Below, piece by piece: positions 1 through 5,726 of a stretch of DNA of 9,239 bases (the first letter of the stretch is position 1; the number at the start of each line of letters is the position of its first letter). The translations under genes and the position numbers were made by a program. The notes beneath the pieces are model-generated. The model did no database searches. It was not told the DNA's origin and worked only from the letters and a program-made list of their open reading frames with translations. This DNA is from CADEEV01 sp032127875 (GTDB lineage Bacteria > Acidobacteriota > Vicinamibacteria > Fen-336), in the NCBI GenBank assembly GCA_032127875.1, contig JAQBHI010000001.1:1-9239 (forward strand), in the 5' to 3' direction.

Positions 1-78
1 CAGCAGCGCGGTGATGGCGCCGAGCATGGCGACGTTGAACTTCTTGGAGTGGAGTAGGTCGTAGATGAGTTGCTTCAT
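1..78 (-). CDS. Partial small membrane protein (3' end outside window)
   Basis: Only the first 26 codons are inside the window. They encode MKQLIYDLLHSKKF followed by a hydrophobic stretch (NVAMLGAITALL) that runs off the edge. A short charged N-terminus followed directly by a membrane segment is common in small phage membrane proteins, including holin-type and DUF-type proteins, but too little is visible to choose. The ATG overlaps the TGA stop of the preceding 99-aa gene (ATGA), the junction used throughout this phage, which supports the start. No strong Shine-Dalgarno sequence is visible. It is last in the visible block that begins at the lipoprotein gene near 2093. A holin role would be a guess. 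Confidence 0.65.
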   Translation of the reverse strand, partial: MKQLIYDLLHSKKFNVAMLGAITALL

Positions 79-374
79 GGGTTGAGTCTCGCGATAGAGT
101 AGCGGAGGAATTCCATTGACGGGTCCGCATGGTTGTCGGGCAGCATGCCCACGAAAGTCTGTATGTCGTCTCTCGCGCACCGTAGGTGAACGAGGCGGAT
201 GATGTAGTGCGTGACGTATTCGTCGTATTGCACGTGGTCGAACGTGATGAAGCCCGGCTCGTAAGCCGTGACGCGCCGGAACCGGCTAGGCTTGGGCAGA
301 GCCCACGAGTGTGCGCTATCGGGCACCTCGTGGACCTGCCCCTCGTTGGGCCCCTCGATGAAGAGGACGCGCAC
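75..374 (-). CDS. Hypothetical phage protein, 99 aa, GTG start
   Basis: I do not recognise a function. The frame is 99 codons and starts at a GTG that shares one base with the SSB stop codon (TAGTG), so translation is probably coupled to SSB. The N-terminus, VLFIEGPNEGQVHEVPD, resembles a widespread class of small phage proteins that begin with an I-x-GGP-x-DGQ-like strand-turn-strand and make a short beta-rich fold; this is pattern memory, not a search. The rest contains a tyrosine-rich stretch (YDEYVTHYIIRL). No membrane segment, zinc motif or catalytic signature is visible. The in-frame region upstream of the GTG lies inside SSB and is only a shadow. The stop overlaps the next gene by ATGA. 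Confidence 0.7.
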   Translation of the reverse strand: MRVLFIEGPNEGQVHEVPDSAHSWALPKPSRFRRVTAYEPGFITFDHVQYDEYVTHYIIRLVHLRCARDDIQTFVGMLPDNHADPSMEFLRYSIARLNP

Positions 375-730
375 TAGAAGTTGCGGTGGATGTCGGCGCT
401 CGCGGCTGGCTTGTCGCCACTCACGAGGAACTGGAACCCGTCGGCCATGAAGACCACCTTCGAGCGGCTGCCACCTCCGGCGTCCTTCCAGGTCTCCTGC
501 TTGAAGTAGCCGGTGAGCAGGACGCGGTCGCCCTTGCTGTGTGCCCCGGCGAACAGCTCGGCGGTCCGGCCGAACATCTTGAATTCGAAGAACGAGGCCT
601 CGTCCTTGTTGTGGTTGACAGCGACCGACGCGGAGAACCACGACTTGCCGGAGGCAGCTCCGTGCTTGAGGTCGACGTTGTCGGTCAGGCGACCGAAGAG
701 ATTGTTGGTGTTGATGTTCGGGAAGCTCAT
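374..730 (-). CDS. ssb: Single-stranded DNA-binding protein (OB fold)
   Basis: This 118-aa protein has the layout of a bacterial/phage SSB OB fold. It opens with NLFGRLTDNVDL (residues 10-21, matching the usual N-x-x-x-x-G-x-L-x-x-D-x-x-x strand), continues with a FSASVAVNHN strand (32-41), a FFEFKMFGRTAELFA segment (47-61, equivalent to W-x-x-V-x-x-F-G-K-x-A-E), a KGDRVLLTGYFKQETWKD strand pair (66-83), and closes with VVFMADGFQFL (92-102). SSBs coat single-stranded DNA in replication and recombination. The tail after residue 103 is very short and ends ADIHRNF. It has the final aromatic residue but not the acidic DDDIPF-like tip that recruits host partners. No good Shine-Dalgarno sequence precedes the ATG. 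It lies in a block with unknown genes rather than next to the ligase. Confidence 0.88.
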   Translation of the reverse strand: MSFPNINTNNLFGRLTDNVDLKHGAASGKSWFSASVAVNHNKDEASFFEFKMFGRTAELFAGAHSKGDRVLLTGYFKQETWKDAGGGSRSKVVFMADGFQFLVSGDKPAASADIHRNF

Positions 731-876
731 GATGGTGGTGCGTAGGATTTCAGTTGGACGAGCATGGCCTCGGCGGCGCGCGCTCGTCGTCGGTTTCGTT
801 CGGAAGTTGGTTCGGCGGCTATTCTCCGCAGTAGGTCGAGGATGGCCGCAACACGTGCGGCGTCAGTGCGTGGGCC
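727..876 (-). other. Open frame without a standard start, ending ATGA into ssb
   Basis: The 154 bases between the 91-aa gene and ssb hold no standard gene. One frame is open from just after a TGA (877-879) to a TGA at 727-729 that overlaps the ssb ATG by ATGA, like the real junctions in this window. Its translation includes the helical-looking stretches VAAILDLLRRIAAE and RRRARAAEAMLVQLK. No ATG, GTG or TTG opens it except an internal ATG that leaves 12 codons (MLVQLKSYAPPS). Third-position GC is lower than in the clear genes here. It could be a short coupling peptide for ssb, a decayed gene, or chance. Confidence 0.25.
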
Positions 877-885
877 TCAGCCCAC
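870..885 (-). other. Short GC hairpin at end of the 91-aa gene
   Basis: GTGGGC and GCCCAC form a perfect 6-bp stem around a 4-base loop, beginning at the last base of the 91-aa gene's stop codon. No U-run follows on the minus strand, so it does not look like a complete intrinsic terminator. It may be an attenuating or mRNA-end structure, or chance in GC-rich DNA. Confidence 0.3.
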
Positions 886-1160
886 TACGCTGCGCCCGCC
901 GCGGCGGCGAGGAAGCCGAAGATGATGCCGCGCAGCTCGCCGTCGGCCGCGTCGCCGATCTCGGCAGCGTTGATGCCCACGTGCAGGGCGACGATGTCGC
1001 GCGAGGCGACCAGCGCCTCCTCGTAGCCTTCCTGGCCGAAGGCCAGCGCGAGGTCGTTGGTGAGTTGCAGGCCGAGAGCCTTCAGCTCTTCGGCGTCGCC
1101 GCCCAGCTCGACTTCGAGTCGACGTGCGGCGGAGGAGAGGATGTCGGAGAGATTGCTCAT
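885..1160 (-). CDS. Hypothetical protein, 91 aa
   Basis: I do not recognise this protein. It begins MSNLSDILSSAARRLEVELG, is rich in Ala, Leu and Glu, and is probably mostly helical, with a low-complexity alanine-rich C-terminus (FGFLAAAAGAA) that might pack against a membrane or another subunit. It has no cysteine motif and no clear transmembrane helix. The start is the ATG at 1158-1160 because it overlaps the TGA of the preceding gene (ATGA) and has an AGGA six bases upstream; the longer upstream open frame is a shadow of neighbouring genes. Just past its TAG stop is a small GC hairpin (870-885). After this gene the tight overlap pattern breaks until ssb. Confidence 0.7.
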   Translation of the reverse strand: MSNLSDILSSAARRLEVELGGDAEELKALGLQLTNDLALAFGQEGYEEALVASRDIVALHVGINAAEIGDAADGELRGIIFGFLAAAAGAA

Positions 1161-1378
1161 GGTGCGTCCTGGCTGTGACCGGGTAGCCGGTCGGCGTAGT
1201 AGTCCTCGTCCTCGACCGCGGTCACGCGGAAGACGGTGGTCGAGGGGTAGGTCGGGTGTTCGGTGTCCTGCTTGATCAGCGTGCATTTGCTGACCTTGGC
1301 CCACATCTCGCGGTTGCGGTCGAGCTTCGCGAGCAGCGTGAGCAGGTTGCGGCGGCTGAGGTAGATCTGTTCCATCAT
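1157..1378 (-). CDS. Conserved-looking small phage protein, 73 aa
   Basis: Function unknown. The frame starts at tandem ATGs (MMEQIYLSRRNLLTLLAKLD). The segments YLSRRNLLTLLAKLDRNRE, TLIKQDTEHPTYPST and AVEDEDYYADRLPG resemble a family of short hypothetical proteins found in many tailed phages, recalled as a pattern rather than searched. An N-terminal amphipathic helix is followed by a beta-rich segment and an acidic, tyrosine-rich end. A GGAGG lies about ten bases upstream of the first ATG, and a GAGG four bases upstream of the second, so either Met could be used. The start overlaps the previous gene's TGA, and its own TGA overlaps the next ATG, so translation is probably coupled on both sides. 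Confidence 0.75.
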   Translation of the reverse strand: MMEQIYLSRRNLLTLLAKLDRNREMWAKVSKCTLIKQDTEHPTYPSTTVFRVTAVEDEDYYADRLPGHSQDAP

Positions 1379-1701
1379 ACCTCGAAGCCCTCCGTGGGGT
1401 TGCCCGCGCGGCGGGCGTCGAGTTCGGTCTGCAGCACGGCGATGCGGTCTGCGTTGCGTTGTGCGCCTGCGCGCTTGTAGTGCTTGACGCGCTCCTGCAG
1501 GCTGTCGTGCTTCGGGCGCTCCTGGCCCAGGCCCTTGTAGAGCGTGATCGACCGGTCCTCGCGGATGCGGACCGAGCGCTTCGGTGCGCGGTAGCCGGAG
1601 GCGACGCGTTGGATCGCTTCGAGGTAGCGGGTGTCGCGCCGCTGCAACATGCCATGGGCGAGCGCCAGGGCGCCAGCGCTCAGTTCGTCGAGTGGGTTCA
1701 T
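1375..1701 (-). CDS. Hypothetical basic protein, 108 aa
   Basis: I do not recognise a family. The protein is basic: residues 31-85 are rich in Arg and Lys (YRAPKRSVRIRED, QERVKHYKRAGAQRNADR). It is predicted mostly helical, including a possible coiled-coil near the C-terminus (AQRNADRIAVLQTELDARRAG). A nucleic-acid-binding or structural scaffold role would fit the composition but is only inference. The start at 1699-1701 is chosen because its ATG overlaps the TGA of the lipoprotein gene before it (ATGA); the much longer frame upstream is a shadow of the ClpP-like and membrane genes. The stop overlaps the next start. Confidence 0.72.
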   Translation of the reverse strand: MNPLDELSAGALALAHGMLQRRDTRYLEAIQRVASGYRAPKRSVRIREDRSITLYKGLGQERPKHDSLQERVKHYKRAGAQRNADRIAVLQTELDARRAGNPTEGFEV

Positions 1702-2093
1702 AGGGACTTCACCAGGGTGACATAGGCCTCGTGGAACTTCTCCAGGCGGAGCTTCAGGATCTTCTTGACGTTCCAGCCGATGTCGCGCGCTTCGATGGCG
1801 ATCAGCGCGAGCTGGTGGAGGCGGTGCCAGTTGACGTCGGCGACCTTCAGGATGTCGCGCGCCTGGAGCGCACTGTCCATCGCGATGATCTCCGACCGCA
1901 GGCCAGCAGCCTGGACGACGTCGATGTCCTGCGTGTCGAGCGCGAGCTGGATGCCGCGCTCGCAGTCGCGTGACACGTTGACCCAGGCGATCTCCATGGA
2001 GGGGATGAGGATCTCCTGCCGCGCGGTCAGACCGGCGCAGGCGGAGCCGAGAAGTAGCGCGGTCGTGACCGCGAGAGTGGTGAGGAGTTTCAT
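1698..2093 (-). CDS. Predicted lipoprotein, 131 aa
   Basis: The N-terminus is a lipoprotein-type signal: MKLL, a hydrophobic core (TTLAVTTALLLGSA), then Cys19 in a GSAC context. The -3 residue is Gly rather than the usual Leu, so the lipobox is acceptable but not ideal. After cleavage, lipidation would anchor the remaining ~113 residues on the outside of a membrane. The mature part is helical and charged (LDTQDIDVVQAAGLRSEIIAMD; KKILKLRLEKFHEAY). Phage lipoproteins include outer spanins and superinfection-exclusion proteins. Neither is shown here: the protein lacks the short proline-rich look of outer spanins and no inner spanin is visible beside it. It is first in its block, directly downstream of promoter-like site F, whose -10-like box ends six bases before the ATG, so the message may be leaderless. 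Confidence 0.75.
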   Translation of the reverse strand: MKLLTTLAVTTALLLGSACAGLTARQEILIPSMEIAWVNVSRDCERGIQLALDTQDIDVVQAAGLRSEIIAMDSALQARDILKVADVNWHRLHQLALIAIEARDIGWNVKKILKLRLEKFHEAYVTLVKSL

Positions 2094-2099
2094 GGTTGA

Positions 2100-2129
2100 A
2101 GTCTACCCTACGTCGGGCTAGTTGGCGTT
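2100..2129 (-). promoter_or_regulatory. Promoter-like repeat F (upstream of lipoprotein gene)
   Basis: The -10-like box TAGACT (2100-2105) follows TAGGG and ends six bases before the ATG of the lipoprotein gene. At 18-base spacing the -35 position reads AACGCC, weaker than the CCGACC/TCGACC of other copies, though CCAACTAG and CGTAGGGTAGACT match their layout. The element spans the TAG stop of the upstream membrane-protein gene (2118-2120). Confidence 0.5.
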
Positions 2130-2375
2130 GAGAATCTCTGCCCACTCTGCGGGCAGCACGTGTCCTGTTGTCTGGTAGCGCCACAGCGTTCCGTTGCGGA
2201 TCACCCTGTGCGTCCTGTCGTTCACGAGCAGCACCGCGTGGTCGCCGTGCGTGGCCGTCGACCTTCCCCGTGAGACTACCACGACCACCTCGGACTTGGG
2301 CAGCAGCCAGCGGGCGATCGTCCACAGCACCCAGGCGATCGCGAAGATGATGTTCCAGAAGATGAAGTCGCTCAT
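2118..2375 (-). CDS. Small membrane protein, 85 aa
   Basis: One strong transmembrane helix occupies roughly residues 4-25 (FIFWNIIFAIAWVLWTIARW), followed by a basic boundary and a soluble domain with a beta strand (SEVVVVVSRG) and a compact C-terminal part containing LWRYQTTGHVLPAEWAEIL. It has no recognised catalytic motif. It follows the ClpP-like gene with an ATGA overlap and is the last gene of its block. GGAG lies nine bases upstream of the ATG. Position next to a protease makes a membrane-anchored partner or substrate conceivable, but this is inference. Phage membrane proteins of this size include lysis and exclusion factors; I cannot assign one. Its stop lies within promoter-like site F. 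Confidence 0.75.
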   Translation of the reverse strand: MSDFIFWNIIFAIAWVLWTIARWLLPKSEVVVVVSRGRSTATHGDHAVLLVNDRTHRVIRNGTLWRYQTTGHVLPAEWAEILNAN

Positions 2376-2944
2376 GATTTCTCGCTCCAGATGTGATCGA
2401 TGAGGCCCCAGGCCAGCGCCTGCTCGGCGTCGAAATAGTGGTCGATGTCGCCGCGCGAGAACTTCGCCCAGTGGCGGTAGTCCATCGAGGTGTAGATCGC
2501 CAGCAGGCGGTCCATCCTCTCGCAGCGGTCCTTCTCGGCCTTGGCGGTCGAGGCGATGTTCGCCACAGAGCCGCCCAGATCGATCGACGCGGAGTGCAGC
2601 ATGAAGATGGTGTTCTCGGAGGCATACCGCTCCCCAGGCTCACCAGCGGCGACCAGGAGCGGCGCGGCCGACATGCACTTGCCCAGGGCGACTGTGTGGA
2701 CCGGGACCTTGATCGTGCGGCACACGTCGTGCAGCGCGAAGCTCTCGTCGATCTCGCCGCCGTAGCTTGTGACGAACAGCTCGATCGGATCCTTGCTCAG
2801 GTCGCTCATGACGTAGAGCCCGCGGATCGCGGTGCCGATGCTATCCTCGCCGACGTCGCCGTGCAGGAAGATACGGCGCCCGCGCACGTCGATCCCGTGC
2901 TCGATCGCGGCCTCTAGTTCGTTCGTGAATTTGCGCTGCGTCAT
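2372..2944 (-). CDS. ClpP-like serine protease (S14 family)
   Basis: This 190-aa protein is close to the usual ClpP length and carries the family's landmarks in order: an oxyanion-hole glycine pair in SYGGEID (residues 60-66), the nucleophile Ser92 in GKCMSAAPLL, the catalytic His117 in FMLHSASIDLGG, and an acid at Asp168 in GDIDHYFDAEQALAWGLID, aligning with E. coli ClpP D171 just ahead of the conserved A-x-x-x-G-L-I-D end. The triad looks intact, so it is probably active. ClpP forms ring-shaped chambers that degrade proteins or cleave phage head/scaffold proteins; phages often encode ClpP-like enzymes as head maturation proteases or as accessory copies. No Clp ATPase and no head genes are visible, so the substrate is open. 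GGAG lies five bases before the ATG, and overlaps on both sides are ATGA. Confidence 0.88.
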   Translation of the reverse strand: MTQRKFTNELEAAIEHGIDVRGRRIFLHGDVGEDSIGTAIRGLYVMSDLSKDPIELFVTSYGGEIDESFALHDVCRTIKVPVHTVALGKCMSAAPLLVAAGEPGERYASENTIFMLHSASIDLGGSVANIASTAKAEKDRCERMDRLLAIYTSMDYRHWAKFSRGDIDHYFDAEQALAWGLIDHIWSEKS

Positions 2945-4284
2945 ACGTGCTCCAGGACAGGCAGCTCAGGTAGCCAGTTGGTCGAGATGTCGGGCTCCAG
3001 CAGGTCCTCGCGCTGGACATACTGGAAGCCTTCCACGTGGGCGAAGCCGCCGTCGGTGATCACCGGATACTGGTGACACTTCTCGCCGGGAGACAGGAAG
3101 CAGACGCCGAAGCCCTTCTGCCACCCGAAGTTGGTGCCCTTCATGTAGGCCCGCCCGGCGCGGTTGTTGCAGCCCATCGGCGTGGTCATGTGCGACATGC
3201 CCGCGGTGCGCTCCGTCGTCCCGTAGATCACGGAGCCGCGGTGGACGTGTCCGGACTGTCCGGAGCGGTGCGACGCGTTCAGCTCGCCGAGCGCGGGCGT
3301 CTGCCCCAGCTTAGTGCCGTGGCTCACGCGGTAGAAGCCGAAGAGCGTGAGCCCAGGCGTGTCGTCCTCGGTGCCCATCGGACTCATGATCGTGCCGCCT
3401 TGCGCCAGCTCGACGTTGAACTCTTCGAGTCCCATGAGCTTGTCGATCCGCAGGTTGCGCAGCGTGGTGAGCGCCGGAGCTTGCTGGCTCATGTAGCGCG
3501 CCCAGCGATCGATCCCGTGGTTGCCGCCCACGACGATGATGTGGCCCTTGAACCCAGTCTCCCGGATCTGCTTGACCATCTCGCGCTGGAAGTCGAACTC
3601 CACTTGGATGTCGACCTGCCAGCCGGGGATCTTCGGGTGCGTCGAGATGTCGCCGCCTTCGAGCGTGTCGCCGTTGAGCAGCACGAAGTCGTCGGCGCCC
3701 ATCTGCAGGTCGCGGATCGACGCGAGGAAGACCTGCCACGTGAACGGGTCGAGGAACGTGCTGTGCGTGTCGCTGATCGACAGCACGATGCGCTGGTCGA
3801 CCAGGAGCCGCGACGCGGCGAGGTCGCGGTCGAACACGTAGGGCCGGATGTAGCGGTCGTAGTAGCGCAGCGCGTGCTGCTCGCGGGACTTGGCGGTGAT
3901 GGCCGCCAGGGTCTGCTTCGTGGTGGGCGTGTCCTTCAGCCCGGCCACCTCCATCACGTGGCCCCAGTTGCCGAAGCGGAGCTGGATGGCCTCGATCGGG
4001 TAGCGCCCGAACGCGTCGTAGCGCGGGCCGCTGATCGACATCGTCGCGTGGCCCAGCGGGTTGCGGTCCGGGTCGGAGGCGACCGCCTTGACGTCCGCGA
4101 TGATGTCCTCGATCGACGGCCACTCGCCGGACTTGCCTGCGAGGTGCCGCTCTCGCGCCTGGGCCTCGTCGGACTTGCGCCGCAGATACTTGGCCTTCTC
4201 GACCTTGTTCTTCGCCACGCTGTCGGGCGCGCTCAGGAGCTGCTCGACTGCCTTCTTCGGGTCCTTGGGGATCTTCTTAGACAT
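2941..4284 (-). CDS. Calcineurin-like metallophosphoesterase with N-terminal HNR-like DNA-binding repeat
   Basis: This 447-aa protein has two recognisable parts. Residues ~165-350 carry the metallophosphoesterase motifs: D172-x-H174 in SISDTHS, GD-x5-D at 205-212 (GDTLEGGD), GNH at 254-256, and G-H-x-H at 345-348 (GHVH), which together build a two-metal site for phosphodiester or phosphomonoester hydrolysis. Residues ~54-118 (from EWPSIEDII to RFGNWGHVMEVAGLK) look like the homing-endonuclease-associated repeat, whose hallmark is r-F-G-x-W-x-x-A/V-x-x-A-G-L; that domain is a small helix-turn-helix-like DNA binder. The N-terminal 50 residues are lysine-rich. A DNA-targeted nuclease or phosphatase is the natural inference; the substrate is unknown. 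A GGGAGG lies nine bases before the ATG. The gene overlaps its upstream neighbour by eight bases and the ClpP-like gene by four. Confidence 0.87.
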   Translation of the reverse strand: MSKKIPKDPKKAVEQLLSAPDSVAKNKVEKAKYLRRKSDEAQARERHLAGKSGEWPSIEDIIADVKAVASDPDRNPLGHATMSISGPRYDAFGRYPIEAIQLRFGNWGHVMEVAGLKDTPTTKQTLAAITAKSREQHALRYYDRYIRPYVFDRDLAASRLLVDQRIVLSISDTHSTFLDPFTWQVFLASIRDLQMGADDFVLLNGDTLEGGDISTHPKIPGWQVDIQVEFDFQREMVKQIRETGFKGHIIVVGGNHGIDRWARYMSQQAPALTTLRNLRIDKLMGLEEFNVELAQGGTIMSPMGTEDDTPGLTLFGFYRVSHGTKLGQTPALGELNASHRSGQSGHVHRGSVIYGTTERTAGMSHMTTPMGCNNRAGRAYMKGTNFGWQKGFGVCFLSPGEKCHQYPVITDGGFAHVEGFQYVQREDLLEPDISTNWLPELPVLEHV

Positions 4285-4534
4285 CCTTCGCGTCCTCCCG
4301 TCGTGACCAGCGGCGGACCGTCGTCATGCTCGGACCGTCGAACGCGGCCTTGAGCTTGTTCTCGTAGAACCACTCCAGGCTCGCGTGCGTCTCGCCGTCC
4401 GCCAGCATCCGCCGGTAGACCCGGAGGGCCTGGGCGAGCGGCTTGTTGCGCTCGACTGCGCAGGGCTTCGTGAGCGAGTCGGGGACGTCGGCGAGAAGGG
4501 CGCGGACGATGTCTTCGGGGGATGGGTCAGTCAT
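4277..4534 (-). CDS. Hypothetical protein, 85 aa, first gene of the phosphoesterase block
   Basis: I do not recognise a family. The protein is mainly helical: SPEDIVRALLADVP, KPLAQALRVYRRMLADG and THASLEWFYENKLKAAFDG, with a C-terminal GPSMTTVRRWSRRE that could be a helix-turn-helix recognition part. A small DNA-binding adaptor is plausible but unproven. The start at the ATG 4532-4534 is chosen because it follows the hairpin and promoter-like site E; the very long frame upstream of it is a shadow of the DUF932 gene. The leader after the hairpin is C/A-rich (CATCCCAACCTGACCCCT) and has no Shine-Dalgarno sequence. Its stop is eight bases inside the phosphoesterase gene, which suggests the two are made together. 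Confidence 0.72.
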   Translation of the reverse strand: MTDPSPEDIVRALLADVPDSLTKPCAVERNKPLAQALRVYRRMLADGETHASLEWFYENKLKAAFDGPSMTTVRRWSRREDAKDV

Positions 4535-4552
4535 AGGGGTCAGGTTGGGATG

Positions 4553-4580
4553 ATTCAGGGCCGGTCTCCCGGCCCTGAAT
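4553..4580 (-). other. Perfect 12-bp hairpin with GAGA tetraloop
   Basis: ATTCAGGGCCGG and CCGGCCCTGAAT pair perfectly across a 4-base loop. On the minus-strand RNA the loop reads GAGA, a GNRA tetraloop, so the structure should be very stable. It lies 20 bases past the DUF932 stop and 18 bases before the next ATG. The -10-like box of site E overlaps its first two bases. No U-tract follows on either strand, so a standard intrinsic terminator is incomplete. It may be a 5'-end stabilising stem-loop, an RNase processing site, or a weak terminator. Confidence 0.7.
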
Positions 4581-4592
4581 TCTACCACATGG
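4579..4592 (-). promoter_or_regulatory. Promoter-like repeat E (upstream of 85-aa gene), -10 part only
   Basis: ATGTGGTAGAAT matches the extended -10 part of the other repeats (compare TTGGGGTAGAAT at site A and CTGTGGTAGACT at site D). The -35 position at 18-base spacing reads CTGGTC and does not match, so either this copy relies on the extended -10 or the similarity is partial. It sits between the DUF932 stop and the next gene, and predicted initiation would fall inside the following hairpin. Confidence 0.42.
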
Positions 4593-4599
4593 CGGTCGT

Positions 4600-5658
4600 C
4601 TAGACCAGGGAAAGCGCGAGCTGCAGGGTCTTCGTTTTGTCCTTGCTGGACACCCCGAACAGGTTGCTGTGGCGGCGGACCTGGGAGTCCTCGACCGTCG
4701 TGTTGCGGCCACGCTTGTGGTCGTGCCACTCGGTGACGGCGTTGAACGCGCTCCAGGCCGTGCCCCGGATGCCGTCGAGGGCGTTCCGGCTGTTCTCCAG
4801 GAGGACCTTCTGCTCCGCGATGATCGTGTCGCGGCGCTTCGTGGCCTTGGTCAGGCTGTCCGGGTCCAGGCCCGTGAGCTTGCCGAAGGCGGCCGCGTAG
4901 GCGTCGAGGAAGAACTGGTCGAGCTTGTCGCCCAGGAGGGTCGTGTTGACCAGCGCGGTGACCTGCTCCTGGAACTTGGCGGTCTCCTGGACGGCGATGC
5001 CCAGGACTTGGCGGACCTGCCCGATCTTCTCGTCGAGGTTGCCGGTGTGCCGGAAGCTCAGGCCCTTCGCGGCGTCGCGGAGCGACCAGCGGAGCGTGTT
5101 GGCGCAGACCACCCGGACCGAGGTCGGGTAGGCGCTGAACCCGGCGAACCCGCCGTGGCCGTTGGAGATCAGGACGAACTGCTCGCTGATGTCCTCGGAC
5201 GTCGCGATGATCTGCTGCGGGAGGCGCACCAGGACGAACACCCGGCGGCTGTTGTAGAGCGTGCCCGCGGTCTCGACCCGGACGGCCGCGTCGGCGCCAG
5301 CCAGGGCGTCGGCGAACTTGGCGACGTCGATGTTCTCGAAGGCCCGGTAGCCCTTCCCGACGAGGCCCAGCTCCAGGTTGTTGTCCTCCCGGACGTGGAG
5401 GTAGTTCTCCTCCAGCTGGACCCACTCGAACGCCTGGGCGCCGGTCGCGTCGATGACCGGGAAGCCGTCGATGTCGACGATCGGGACCTTGCGGTAGATC
5501 GGGTCGAGGCGGGTGCCCCAGTCGATGCCGTTCTCGACGAACGTGGAGACGGCGTCCTTGCCCTGCGGGATGGGCTTGCCGAGGCCGTGCCAGCCCCTGT
5601 CGGTCTGGTTTGCGGAGGAGATGAGAACGCTGTCGGTGCTTTGAATTTCGTGAGCCAT
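4600..5658 (-). CDS. DUF932 / TIGR03299 phage-plasmid protein
   Basis: This 352-aa protein matches the DUF932 family (the phage/plasmid-like protein TIGR03299) in length and signature segments: an N-terminal MAHEI, WHGLGKPI near residues 23-30, a central SNGHGGFAGFSAYPTSVRVV at about 165-184 followed by CANTLRWSL (185-193), and SFRHTGNLDEKI (201-212), then a long helical C-terminal half ending in RRHSNLFG and a lysine-rich stretch. The family is widespread on phages and plasmids and has no firmly established function; some relatives occur next to replication or anti-restriction genes. It appears to be a one-gene unit, bounded by site A upstream and site E with a hairpin downstream. The ~38-base stretch between the -10-like box and ATG is strongly A/C-rich, with no Shine-Dalgarno sequence. 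Confidence 0.9.
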   Translation of the reverse strand: MAHEIQSTDSVLISSANQTDRGWHGLGKPIPQGKDAVSTFVENGIDWGTRLDPIYRKVPIVDIDGFPVIDATGAQAFEWVQLEENYLHVREDNNLELGLVGKGYRAFENIDVAKFADALAGADAAVRVETAGTLYNSRRVFVLVRLPQQIIATSEDISEQFVLISNGHGGFAGFSAYPTSVRVVCANTLRWSLRDAAKGLSFRHTGNLDEKIGQVRQVLGIAVQETAKFQEQVTALVNTTLLGDKLDQFFLDAYAAAFGKLTGLDPDSLTKATKRRDTIIAEQKVLLENSRNALDGIRGTAWSAFNAVTEWHDHKRGRNTTVEDSQVRRHSNLFGVSSKDKTKTLQLALSLV

Positions 5659-5696
5659 GATCTTGTTTCGTTTGTTGGGCTTGGTTGGTGAGATGA

Positions 5697-5726
5697 ATTC
5701 TACCCCAAGATCTCAGAGTTGGTCGA
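5697..5726 (-). promoter_or_regulatory. Promoter-like repeat A (upstream of DUF932 gene)
   Basis: TCGACC (5721-5726), an 18-base spacer ending TTGGGG, and TAGAAT (5697-5702). The -35-like box lies inside the last codons of the upstream gene (Leu-Asp-Gln-Leu-stop). Unlike copies B, C, D and F, the ATG is 38 bases past the -10-like box, which implies a leader of about 30 nt. Confidence 0.58.

Noticed and set aside
1698..2375. Spanin pair formed by the 85-aa membrane protein and the 131-aa lipoprotein
   Set aside because: An N-terminal membrane protein followed by a lipoprotein recalls spanins, but they are not overlapping or nested, the lipoprotein is long, no endolysin is nearby, and a promoter-like element separates them.
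1375..2643. 422-aa minus-strand open frame
   Set aside because: Most of it is out of frame over the ClpP-like, membrane and lipoprotein genes. Only the final 108 codons, starting at an ATGA junction, look real.
3037..4353. 438-aa plus-strand open frame
   Set aside because: It lies antisense to the phosphoesterase, is rich in Val/Arg/Asp/Glu/Ala from reverse-complement codons, and has no recognisable domain.
4669..5691. 340-aa plus-strand open frame
   Set aside because: Antisense shadow of DUF932, with the same compositional artefact and no motif.
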